This document shows positions 1-7,496 of a stretch of 13,721 nucleotides of DNA, in pieces. Where the stretch lies: the NCBI GenBank assembly GCA_027011725.1, contig JALUZQ010000016.1:1-13721 (forward strand), read 5' to 3'. The translations under genes were made by a program, and so were the position numbers. Under the pieces are notes generated by a model. It was not told the DNA's origin. It searched no databases and saw only the letters and a program-made list of their open reading frames with translations. Every line of letters begins with the position of its first letter. Within the stretch, counting starts at the first letter, position 1. This DNA is from Sulfurimonas sp. Its GTDB lineage: Bacteria; Campylobacterota; Campylobacteria; Campylobacterales; Sulfurimonadaceae.

Positions 1-361
1 GCATAGAGTAGTGCCCCATCAGGTTAAAAACTGCAAGTTTCTCCCCCTTAACATCATACACTTTACACCCCGTTCCGGGTACTTCAGCAGGATAATTATG
101 TGGTCTAAGAATTTCGTGTGTATCAAGTAGAGGGATGATGTCCTTTTTATCCCAAGTATGATTCCCGCCACTCATAACATCAATACCGTATGAGAAAAGC
201 TCATTACAGTTTTTGAGCGTCAAACCAAAGCCGTGCGAAGCATTTTCATAATTTGCAATGACAAAGTCAATGCTCTCTTTCTCTTTTATCTTTTGCAGGT
301 ATTTTTTGAGCATATCACGCCCCGGACTCCCTACTATGTCGCCTATAAATGCTATTCTCAT
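1..361 (-). CDS. ymdB: YmdB/TIGR00282-type metallophosphoesterase (partial, C-terminus beyond the left edge)
   Basis: The first 120 residues are visible, starting at ATG 361-359; the stop lies outside the window. The N-terminus MRIAFIGDIVGSPGRD carries the metal-binding Asp8. It is followed by a YENASHGFGLT stretch (the family's N-G-E-N-A motif) and GGNHTWDKKD with the Asn-His metal ligands. This matches the YmdB family, whose Bacillus subtilis member is a dinuclear-metal phosphodiesterase acting on 2',3'-cyclic nucleotides. The later His ligands are not visible. The residue before the conserved Glu-Asn pair is Tyr where I recall Gly in B. subtilis YmdB. The start ATG overlaps the mfd stop by one base (TAATG), suggesting translational coupling and operon membership. 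Cytoplasmic; its physiological substrate here is unknown. Family assignment is confident; the exact function is inferred. Confidence 0.88.
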   Translation of the reverse strand, partial: MRIAFIGDIVGSPGRDMLKKYLQKIKEKESIDFVIANYENASHGFGLTLKNCNELFSYGIDVMSGGNHTWDKKDIIPLLDTHEILRPHNYPAEVPGTGCKVYDVKGEKLAVFNLMGHYSM

Positions 362-3354
362 TACAGTACCTTTGGTTTATTATTTCTCAAGTAGTAAAGT
401 GTTGCTTTAATGATGTCATCATCATCTTTACTCTCTGATTTTATTGTCTCTTTTGCATCGTTGAAGTATGTAAAAGTGATGTTCTGTCCATAATTTGTAA
501 TGGACTTTATCTTTTTCTCAATTGAAAGCAGTTTAATGACCATAAGCTCAAAGAACTGCTTCGTAGGGGTATCGACCTCGGCAAATCTATCGATGACCTC
601 CTCTTCTATCTCGTATATCTCTACAGCACTCTCAGCCTGAGAGAGTCTGCGGTAGAGGTCTAAACGCAGCCTGTCCTCTTGGACAACCTCATCACTGATG
701 TACGCTGAAATAGTCAGTTTTATGTCCACTTTTGCGCGCTGCGTTTGGACAGTATTGCTCAGCTCTTTTATGGCATCTTCAAGCATTCTCAAGTAGAGAG
801 AATACCCGATGTTTTTAATATGCCCACTCTGCGCATCACCTACCAGGTTCCCACCACCGCGAATCTCAAGGTCGTGGTGTGCAAGGACTGAACCTGAACC
901 TAAAAAGGAGTTTGATTCAAGCGCTAAAAGACGTTTTTTCGCTTCATCTGTGAGTGTCTCTTTGTTTTGTACGATGAAGTAAGCAAAGCCTTCATAGCTT
1001 CCACGCCCGACACGTCCACGAAGCTGATGCAGATCTGCGATACCAAATCTGTCCGCACCATCTACGATGATAGTATTGACACGCGGCATATGGATACCAC
1101 TCTCAATGATACTTGTCGCTATCATCAAGTCATACTCACCCGCTTCAAACTTGAGCAGCTCTTTTTCTGTCTCTACAGCAGAGATCTTTGAGTGCAGCAT
1201 CAGAATTCTCAGCTCAGGCAACAGTGCTTTTATCTCACCCATTTTTATAGGCATATGGTCTATGGAGTTATGCACATAAAACACCTGCCCACCGCGACGC
1301 AGCTCGCGAAGTATGACCTCTTTGATGAGTTTTTCATCATACTCTTTGACAAAAGTTCGCACCCCTTGACGCTCACTTGGAGGAGTAAGAAGCTGACTCA
1401 TTGTCTTAATGGAACTGAGTGCTTGGTTGAGTGAACGCGGAATTGGAGTCGCCGACATTGAGAGCAGATGCACATTATGGTAGAGCTCTTTTATCTTCTC
1501 TTTTTGCTTCACACCGAACTTATGTTCTTCATCTATGATGACCACACCCAGATTTTTAAACTCAAGCCCAAAGAGTGCATGTGTGCCTACAACACAATCT
1601 ATCTCACCGCTTGCAAGCCCTTTTGCAACTGCTTTTTTATCTTTTGCACTCACGAACCTGTCAAGTTTTGCATAGCGTATGCCCAAATCTTTAAAACGCT
1701 CATCAAGACTGCGAAAATGCTGTGCAGAGAGGAGTGTCGTTGGCACTATAAACGCAGACTGATAGCCTGATTTGTACGCAGCAAAAATGGTGTTGAGTGC
1801 AACCTCTGTCTTTCCAAAACCGACATCACCACTCAGCAGCCTGTCCATAATCTTGCCTGAGCTCATTTGGGAGAGTATCTCATTTATCGACTGCGTTTGA
1901 TCTTCGGTATATTCAAAGCCTGAGAGTGCTTGAAACTCTTTGAGCGTCTTTTTATCGAGTGAGATCTTCGGTGCTTTTATGAGTGCTCGTGCTGCTGCTG
2001 TATTTACTATCTGTCCTGCAATTTCTAGCAGACGCTTGCGTACGGTCGCTTTGAGTTTTCCAAAGCTTCCTTTACCGAGTCTGTCAAGTACAGGTGTCGC
2101 ACCCCCACCTGCGATGTAGCGGTCTATAAAGTCAAGATTCTCAACAGGAAGTAAGATCTTGTCATCACCGACATACTTGATGACTATGAAATCTTTGACA
2201 CCGCCAAGTATTTCGGTCTGTTCAATCTTCTCAAATATCCCCACACCATAATCTTCATGCACTACATAATCACCGGCTTTTAAGTCATCAAGGAGAATGG
2301 AGCTTTTACGTCTGCGACGTTTTTTATCGGGCTTGTTGAGGGAAATGACAAGTTCATCATCTGTAATTATGTTCAAAATATATGGTGCGGTTACGACATT
2401 TATCTCTTTTGTATCATAGATGCCCGCTTGCTTGATGGTCGCTGCGTTTGCAGCAATGATGGTTATTTTTTTATCTTTATGTACTTTAAGCAGCTGTTCT
2501 GCGTTTGCTACAACAAGCTCTTTGACACTATCGTTTTCAGGCAAAATATCAAGATTGAAACTCTCTCGTGGGAGTTGCGGATTGTTTATACCGTACGCAT
2601 CTTGGAGTACCCCGTCAAGATTACGCACAAGCTTTGCATTTTTTCCCTCTAAAAAGTTCTCACTCAGTTCATCAAGATGCCAAAAACCCAAAGAGGCAAT
2701 GTCTTTGTTGAGTGCATCAAATTCACTTTTTTCCACTTTTTCATTCAGTGCATTAAACGCAGCTTCATCAAGTGAATAGAAGGCACTTCGTACTTCTACC
2801 TCTTCAAGGTCATCTCCCACAGTGCGCTGCGTTTCAAGTTCAAAGGCTTTTATCTGCTCTATCTCATTATCAAAGAGTGAGATACGCAGAGGGTTTTTCG
2901 ATGAGGGCACATAGATGTCAATGATGTCTCCGCGAAAAGAGATCTCACCCTCAACCTGTACCATATCTACAAAGGTATATCCCCAAAAGAGCATCTGTTC
3001 TTTAAAAGCATTTAAATCTATCTCAGAGCCAAACTCCAAAGTAGTCGAGCCGAGTATCTCTTTTTTTGGCAGATGAAAAAGAAGTGACTTCAGAGGAGCT
3101 ATGACGAGCGGTTTTCTCTTCGCATCATGGTAGCTTCGCAGCGCAAAAAAGAGCTCATGCAACTCCTCTTTGTATGAACGCAAATCATCACCGTATGTAG
3201 GACGAAAATCTGGAAAGACAACAACATCCTGCCCAAAATATTTGGCAACCGTCTCAAGTTCAAGAAACTCTTTTGCATCTTCGCATATTAAAACATCAAG
3301 TGCAGACTCTTTTGTTTTGTTCTTAAAATAATTGTATAAAATTGCTTGTGACAT
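361..3354 (-). CDS. mfd: Transcription-repair coupling factor Mfd
   Basis: A 997-residue cytoplasmic ATP-dependent translocase. It pushes RNA polymerase stalled at lesions off the DNA and recruits UvrA for nucleotide excision repair. Visible order: UvrB-like N-terminal region (about 1-340), a basic linker KKRRRRK (344-350), the RNA-polymerase-interaction domain with GDYVVHEDYGVGIFEKIE (361-378), then RecG-like helicase lobes. Motifs are Walker A GDVGFGKTE (509-517), DEEH box (608-611), SATPIPR (634-640), TSIIESGIHMPRVNTIIVDG (747-766) and motif VI QLRGRVGRG (777-785). A C-terminal TRCF domain follows. Length fits the roughly 1000-residue Campylobacterota form, shorter than the 1148 residues of E. 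coli. ATG 3354-3352 has AAAGAAG (3359-3365) four bases upstream. The gene begins 9 bp after the M23 gene and ends overlapping ymdB. It carries 8 of the window's 19 AAACGCAG octamers. Confidence 0.98.
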   Translation of the reverse strand: MSQAILYNYFKNKTKESALDVLICEDAKEFLELETVAKYFGQDVVVFPDFRPTYGDDLRSYKEELHELFFALRSYHDAKRKPLVIAPLKSLLFHLPKKEILGSTTLEFGSEIDLNAFKEQMLFWGYTFVDMVQVEGEISFRGDIIDIYVPSSKNPLRISLFDNEIEQIKAFELETQRTVGDDLEEVEVRSAFYSLDEAAFNALNEKVEKSEFDALNKDIASLGFWHLDELSENFLEGKNAKLVRNLDGVLQDAYGINNPQLPRESFNLDILPENDSVKELVVANAEQLLKVHKDKKITIIAANAATIKQAGIYDTKEINVVTAPYILNIITDDELVISLNKPDKKRRRRKSSILLDDLKAGDYVVHEDYGVGIFEKIEQTEILGGVKDFIVIKYVGDDKILLPVENLDFIDRYIAGGGATPVLDRLGKGSFGKLKATVRKRLLEIAGQIVNTAAARALIKAPKISLDKKTLKEFQALSGFEYTEDQTQSINEILSQMSSGKIMDRLLSGDVGFGKTEVALNTIFAAYKSGYQSAFIVPTTLLSAQHFRSLDERFKDLGIRYAKLDRFVSAKDKKAVAKGLASGEIDCVVGTHALFGLEFKNLGVVIIDEEHKFGVKQKEKIKELYHNVHLLSMSATPIPRSLNQALSSIKTMSQLLTPPSERQGVRTFVKEYDEKLIKEVILRELRRGGQVFYVHNSIDHMPIKMGEIKALLPELRILMLHSKISAVETEKELLKFEAGEYDLMIATSIIESGIHMPRVNTIIVDGADRFGIADLHQLRGRVGRGSYEGFAYFIVQNKETLTDEAKKRLLALESNSFLGSGSVLAHHDLEIRGGGNLVGDAQSGHIKNIGYSLYLRMLEDAIKELSNTVQTQRAKVDIKLTISAYISDEVVQEDRLRLDLYRRLSQAESAVEIYEIEEEVIDRFAEVDTPTKQFFELMVIKLLSIEKKIKSITNYGQNITFTYFNDAKETIKSESKDDDDIIKATLYYLRNNKPKVL

Positions 3355-3363
3355 AAAACTTCT

Positions 3364-4272
3364 TTACTTTTTAACTATTTGAATGTGACTCATCGCTTCT
3401 ATGACAGAGGGCCATGGCACTTTCTTCTCTTTTTCAAAAATTTGGTTGTAATTTTTCTGTGTCCACTTTATAAACCAAAACGGATTGAGCGGACGCTGGA
3501 TAAAGCGCACCTCATAGTGCAGATGCGGCCCGTTGCTAATACCGGAATTTCCCGTATAGCCAATCAAATCACCTTTTTTTACAAACTGACCGGACTTGAC
3601 GACTATTTTATTAAGATGTCCAAAATAGGTCTTAAATCCATACACATGCGCCAAAATAATAAGCTTTCCAAAACCACTGCGTTTATGGTAGGCTGCCCAC
3701 TCCACTATGGCATCTGCTGTGGCATACACTGGGGTGTTACGTTTGGCTTTCATATCGCTCCCCTTATGGAGTTCACGTTTGCCTGTTATTGGGTGTGTTC
3801 TGTATCCATATCTGCTGGTGATTCCATGGTACTCTACAGGTGAACCACTTGGAATGAGTTCGAGCAGTGTTGCTCGCTGCACTGAGGTCAGCTTTGTAAT
3901 GTTCACCCTCTCGTGAAGGTTCTCACTTGCTATGGGTTTGAGTCCCATAAGTTCTTCTATTTCAGAGAGGGAGTCTGAGAGTTCGGAGAGTTCCTCTTTT
4001 TTTGTTTTCAGTGCCTCTTTTGTCGTTTGCATATCCTCTTTAAGAAGTCTGTCCTGCCAGCGCAGTTTTTCGTATGCCTCTTTGAGTGCCTCGCGTTTTT
4101 TATCTATCTGATCCACACTGTAATCAAGATATAAAATCGTCCCCACTGCTAAAAGTCCAATGGCAATAAGCAGTGCCAAAAGGTAGAAAAAGAACTTTTT
4201 AAGTAATTTGTGCACATTAAATTTCTTGACACCATTTTCATCATGAATGGTAATCGTAAAGTGTTTATCCAT
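3364..4272 (-). CDS. Membrane-anchored M23 peptidoglycan endopeptidase, Csd1/Csd2-like
   Basis: Predicted to cut cross-linked peptidoglycan peptides from the periplasmic side of the inner membrane. With the chosen start it has 302 residues: a short cytoplasmic tail beginning MDKHFTITIH, one membrane helix (about 27-49), a charged coiled-coil linker (52-110), and a LytM/M23 domain (about 148-262). All zinc and catalytic residues are present: HKGSD (His169, Asp173), GHL (His219) and HLH (His250, His252). A start at 4317 would add 15 residues, but ATG 4272-4270 has a clear GGGAG (4280-4284) seven bases upstream and overlaps the folC stop by only 8 bp (ATGGATAA). The position between folC and mfd matches helical-shape proteins Csd1/Csd2 of H. 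pylori (HP1543/HP1544), which work with the bactofilin CcmA. No bactofilin gene is present here, so a shape role is inference. The family call is firm. Confidence 0.93.
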   Translation of the reverse strand: MDKHFTITIHDENGVKKFNVHKLLKKFFFYLLALLIAIGLLAVGTILYLDYSVDQIDKKREALKEAYEKLRWQDRLLKEDMQTTKEALKTKKEELSELSDSLSEIEELMGLKPIASENLHERVNITKLTSVQRATLLELIPSGSPVEYHGITSRYGYRTHPITGKRELHKGSDMKAKRNTPVYATADAIVEWAAYHKRSGFGKLIILAHVYGFKTYFGHLNKIVVKSGQFVKKGDLIGYTGNSGISNGPHLHYEVRFIQRPLNPFWFIKWTQKNYNQIFEKEKKVPWPSVIEAMSHIQIVKK

Positions 4273-5413
4273 GATAATACTCCCGTAAAAAGGTCTCGGC
4301 AACACTAAAAGAGCCAAAAACCAAATAGTTTTTTTCAGCCTCTATTTTTTCAAACTCTCTACATTCCAGACCGACTCTCTGTGCTGCGGCTTTGATAAGA
4401 GTCGGCTTTTCTATACGCTCTTCATTCACGAAAATGAGCGCAACACTCTCTACTACAGGTGCTAAAATACGCAGTATCTCTGTATAGTTCTTGTCCTTGT
4501 AGCTGTTGTAAACAAGTGTATACTTCTCTCCCTCAAGAGACTTTGCAATAGAGTGTGCGGCTAAAGTATTATGCCCGACATCAAGCAAAATATTTTCAGA
4601 CAGACGAGAGAGACGGCCGAAGAGTTTCGCCTTGAAAAAATCCTCTGCCTTATACTCAATACCCAAAAATTTCAAAGCGGCAATGGAGAGTTTGAGATTA
4701 TTTTGCAAATACTCCGCAAGGGCTAATTTTTCACTTATTTGTGCAATTTTTACTGCATCACTAGCATCAATATACTCGTTATAACTCGCTAAACGCAGTG
4801 AACGCTTCTGCGCTATCTCTTGTGCAATTTTTGCGACTTGCGAGTGCTTTTGCACGCCTAAAATAGCAGCCGACTTAACTGCATTTAGCTTAGTAGTGGC
4901 AATGTCATCAATATTTGAGCCCAAAAAAGCTTCGTGATCGAAATCTATAGGTGTCACAAGTGTTAAAATGTTATCAAACACTGCCGTAGCATCATACTCT
5001 CCGCCTAAACCCGCTTCAAGCACAACATAGTCACACTCACGGTAGATAAGCATCGCTAAAAGCGTCGTGTACTCAAAATAGCTCAGAGCATCGGCATCTT
5101 CGCTTGAGAGTAAACGCAACAGTTCTTCATGTGCCGCTTCAAGCGCTGCGTTTGATACATTTGCACCATTTTTCCATATACGCTCATTGAACTCTAAGAT
5201 ATGCGGCGAAGAGTAGTGTCCTACATCGAAGCCGCGAGCAACAAGTGCAGAGGCTAAAAAGCGCCCGGTTGTCCCTTTGCCGTTCGTTCCGACAAGATGG
5301 ATAATTTGAGGGAGCTTGAGGGATGTTTTAATTTTTTCATAGATACGCGGCATACGCGTATAATCTATTTCATCGTAGTAGAGGGGTTTATTATTTAAAA
5401 AAGCTTCGAGCAC
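4265..5413 (-). CDS. folC: Bifunctional dihydrofolate/folylpolyglutamate synthase FolC
   Basis: Mur-ligase-family enzyme that adds L-glutamate to dihydropteroate and extends folate polyglutamate tails, using ATP in the cytoplasm. The 382-residue protein shows the P-loop GTNGKGTT (42-49), SSPHILEFNERI (68-79), FEYTTLLA (113-120), LEAGLGGEYDAT (132-143), an ATP/metal segment DFDHEAFLG (157-165) with a Lys at 175, and DVGHN (278-282) in the C-terminal ligase domain. It is at the short end for FolC but complete. Translation starts at GTG (5413-5411), two bases after the stop of the diguanylate cyclase gene. The nearest GGAG is about 14 bases upstream, so translation may depend on coupling. Its end overlaps the M23 start by 8 bp. 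Whether both synthase activities are retained cannot be told from sequence alone. Confidence 0.95.
   Translation of the reverse strand: MLEAFLNNKPLYYDEIDYTRMPRIYEKIKTSLKLPQIIHLVGTNGKGTTGRFLASALVARGFDVGHYSSPHILEFNERIWKNGANVSNAALEAAHEELLRLLSSEDADALSYFEYTTLLAMLIYRECDYVVLEAGLGGEYDATAVFDNILTLVTPIDFDHEAFLGSNIDDIATTKLNAVKSAAILGVQKHSQVAKIAQEIAQKRSLRLASYNEYIDASDAVKIAQISEKLALAEYLQNNLKLSIAALKFLGIEYKAEDFFKAKLFGRLSRLSENILLDVGHNTLAAHSIAKSLEGEKYTLVYNSYKDKNYTEILRILAPVVESVALIFVNEERIEKPTLIKAAAQRVGLECREFEKIEAEKNYLVFGSFSVAETFLREYYHG
4280..4284 (-). promoter_or_regulatory. Ribosome binding site GGGAG of the M23 gene
   Basis: GGGAG on the minus strand lies seven bases before ATG 4272-4270, inside the end of folC. 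It favours this start over the in-frame candidate at 4317. Confidence 0.7.
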
Positions 5414-5415
5414 GA

Positions 5416-6963
5416 CTATTTTTTATACTCCACACGGTTTCTGCCTTCGCGTTTTGCTTTGTAGAGATACTCATCAGCAGAGTTAATGGTCGCCTCTAAA
5501 GAGACATGGTTTTTACGCTCACTCACACCTGCACTTACTGTTACTTTTATGCGTTTACCTTTGTAAAGAAAACGCGCTTTTTGGACATGTTCACGCACCT
5601 TTTGGGCAAATATTACACCGCCTTTCGTATCTGTCTCGCTTAAAATCGCCAAAAACTCTTCACCGCCAAAACGTCCGACAATATCTACACTGCGTGAATC
5701 TTTTTTCAAAATCTGTGCAAATGCAGAGAGAACCGCATCCCCAGCTTCATGCCCGTAGGTATCATTGACCTTTTTAAAGTGGTCAATGTCAAACATCACG
5801 ACTGAGTAGTTTCGTCCATAGCGTTTAAACTCGGCCTCTTTCATCTGCATCAATTCATCAAGCGCGCGTTTGTTGTAAAGCTTGGTCAGAAAGTCTTCTT
5901 GAGATTCTTTTTTTGCCGCTTCAAGCTCTTTTTCAAGTGTTCGTACCTTTTCACTCAGCATTTTGACCTCTGAAGAGTGTCCTTTGAGGTCTTTACTTAA
6001 GAGTTGTGTATTTTTCTCTAAGGCTACAGCAATGGTAAAGAGTTTCTTATGGGCTACTTTAAAGTTCGTAGTCGATTCTTCCGTGTAAGATTCAAGCTCT
6101 TTTTTGATCTTTTGCACTTCTATGTTGGAGTTATCAGAGCTCTCTATCATATCTATCAAACGCAGTGAAAGCTTGTCAAGCACACCATCAATGGAGCCGA
6201 CCATATCTTTAACGGTTTTATTATCAAGTGCTATACGCAGTGAGATTATGGCTCGTATCTCATTCTCTATTCCTGCAGATTCGAGAATATCAGGGTTCTT
6301 TCTTAGTTTATCACTTACAGATGCTATCTCATCATTGACACTTGAGGCGATGGAGGGTACAAAAGAAGCAACTAAAAGCTTTGCAAGTCTTTGCAGGTCT
6401 GCTTTATTTGTACTTGGTGTAGTTGCATCACCACACTGCATCGCCTCTATGGTTTTTCGTAAATCTGAACTATCCACTGCCCCATAAGGTTTGAGCTGTT
6501 CTAAAAATGCATCATCATAAGTGGTAATAAAATTGACCCACTGCTGTCTAATCTGATCCAGCTGCTCAGGCTGTGCAGCTGACTCTATAAGATCGATGGT
6601 TTTTTGAGAAAGTGCTGCAACCTCTTTGTTGTGTAAAACAGAAGCTACTTGTAAAATGCGTTTTGTGAGTAATATTTGTGACTCTAAAAGTTTTGTGCAC
6701 TGTGTCGGAGTTGTTCGATTGAGCTTTGTCACAACATAACGCACAAACTCTTTCATTGTTTTGATATGATAATTTTTTAGATCGTTTTGCAGCTCTTTGT
6801 TGAGCAGTTTTATATAGCCGTCCAAATGCTCACAATCTTCAACATTCATTCCTGCTTTTTTTGCCTCTTTACAAAAAGCCTCTGCGTAAAAATCCGGGGT
6901 AAGTAACTTTCCCTCAGCTTTTAAACGCTTCAGTGCATTGTTTATAATCTTGTTAATAGTCAT
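5416..6963 (-). CDS. Cytoplasmic diguanylate cyclase (GGDEF) with unrecognised helical N-terminal region
   Basis: Makes the second messenger c-di-GMP from two GTP. The 515-residue protein has no membrane segment or signal peptide. Residues 1 to about 350 are largely helical, with a probable coiled coil near 280-355 leading into the catalytic domain (about 356-515). That domain has the metal-binding FDIDHFKKVNDTYGHEAGD (391-409) and the active-site loop GGEEF (433-437), so the enzyme is predicted active. An intact allosteric inhibition site RSVD (424-427) lies exactly five residues before GGEEF, so product feedback is expected. I do not recognise residues 1-350 as PAS, GAF, REC or HAMP. The ATG has AGGAG (6971-6975) seven bases upstream, overlapping the TAG stop of the lptE-like gene. 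It separates folC from the lptE-like gene, where H. pylori has none. GGDEF call is very secure; the sensed signal is unknown. Confidence 0.96.
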   Translation of the reverse strand: MTINKIINNALKRLKAEGKLLTPDFYAEAFCKEAKKAGMNVEDCEHLDGYIKLLNKELQNDLKNYHIKTMKEFVRYVVTKLNRTTPTQCTKLLESQILLTKRILQVASVLHNKEVAALSQKTIDLIESAAQPEQLDQIRQQWVNFITTYDDAFLEQLKPYGAVDSSDLRKTIEAMQCGDATTPSTNKADLQRLAKLLVASFVPSIASSVNDEIASVSDKLRKNPDILESAGIENEIRAIISLRIALDNKTVKDMVGSIDGVLDKLSLRLIDMIESSDNSNIEVQKIKKELESYTEESTTNFKVAHKKLFTIAVALEKNTQLLSKDLKGHSSEVKMLSEKVRTLEKELEAAKKESQEDFLTKLYNKRALDELMQMKEAEFKRYGRNYSVVMFDIDHFKKVNDTYGHEAGDAVLSAFAQILKKDSRSVDIVGRFGGEEFLAILSETDTKGGVIFAQKVREHVQKARFLYKGKRIKVTVSAGVSERKNHVSLEATINSADEYLYKAKREGRNRVEYKK

Positions 6964-6973
6964 ACCAACTCTC

Positions 6974-7495
6974 CTATTTTATCTTCGAGCCTTCTGCTGA
7001 GACCTGAGCGATGAATGAAGATATCGCCTTAGCAGAACCAAACTTAATGGCATCAAATCGCTCTTGATCGGTAAGGACTGCGTTTGGTGAAACTGCGAAA
7101 TCATATGTACCCTGTGCGCTGTAATGCTTTTTAATATTTTTACTCTCACGCGTAATACCTAGCGTTATTGTAGCACGATATGCTATAACAAATCCATCTG
7201 CATTATATTGGATAGGTGTATATGTAGGTGGATTCAAGGTGATGACAAGGTGAGTATCTGCAAAATCATATGTCGTTAAAGAGGTGTGAAACACCTCCAC
7301 AAGCGCAGTATCTACAGCATCTTTGATGACAACGGTATTTTCAGGGTCTTGCGCAGAGATAACGACATCGGTACTAATGCGTTTACCAAGCACCTCTCTT
7401 GCATATTTCGAGGAGGGTTTGTATCCACACGCACTCAGCATGCTTATAATAATACTAAGAATTATAAACTGAGATATGCGTGAATAACTTTGCAA
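6974..7495 (-). CDS. lptE: LptE-like outer-membrane lipoprotein
   Basis: A 173-residue lipoprotein: hydrophobic signal segment (about 8-20) then lipobox LSAC with the lipidated Cys23, followed by GYKPSS. The mature part is compact and beta-rich with no membrane helix. The CGYKP start and the position next to leuS match the LptE-like protein of Campylobacterota (H. pylori HP1546, C. jejuni Cj1090c, recalled). LptE plugs the LptD barrel that inserts lipopolysaccharide in the outer membrane. LptE sequences diverge strongly, so this rests on layout and synteny more than on motifs. Translation must start at TTG 7495-7493: an in-frame TAA lies just upstream, and the next Met (residue 19) would destroy the signal peptide. 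AAGGG in the end of leuS, five bases upstream, is a plausible ribosome site. One base separates it from leuS. Confidence 0.75.
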   Translation of the reverse strand: MQSYSRISQFIILSIIISMLSACGYKPSSKYAREVLGKRISTDVVISAQDPENTVVIKDAVDTALVEVFHTSLTTYDFADTHLVITLNPPTYTPIQYNADGFVIAYRATITLGITRESKNIKKHYSAQGTYDFAVSPNAVLTDQERFDAIKFGSAKAISSFIAQVSAEGSKIK

Positions 7496-7496
7496 T

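Noticed and set aside
662..746. Opposed octamer pair as a hairpin terminator, as seen with inverted uptake words in Haemophilus
   Set aside because: The opposed pairs (662/739, 1750/1891, 2755/2827) are 60-130 bp apart inside mfd coding sequence with no T-run, so they are not terminators.
2420..2779. 119-residue plus-strand open frame rich in Ser, Leu and Phe opposite mfd
   Set aside because: Antisense shadow of the well-supported mfd gene; its Ser/Leu/Phe-rich make-up is what reverse reading of Glu/Lys/Asp-rich protein gives.
3379..3843. 154-residue open frame on the plus strand opposite the M23 gene
   Set aside because: It lies wholly antisense to a gene with intact catalytic motifs, has no ribosome site or recognisable composition, and is a reading-frame shadow.
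4273..4317. Fifteen-residue N-terminal extension of the M23 protein
   Set aside because: The extension would overlap folC by a further 45 bp and place the only good ribosome site inside the gene; the start at 4272 fits better.
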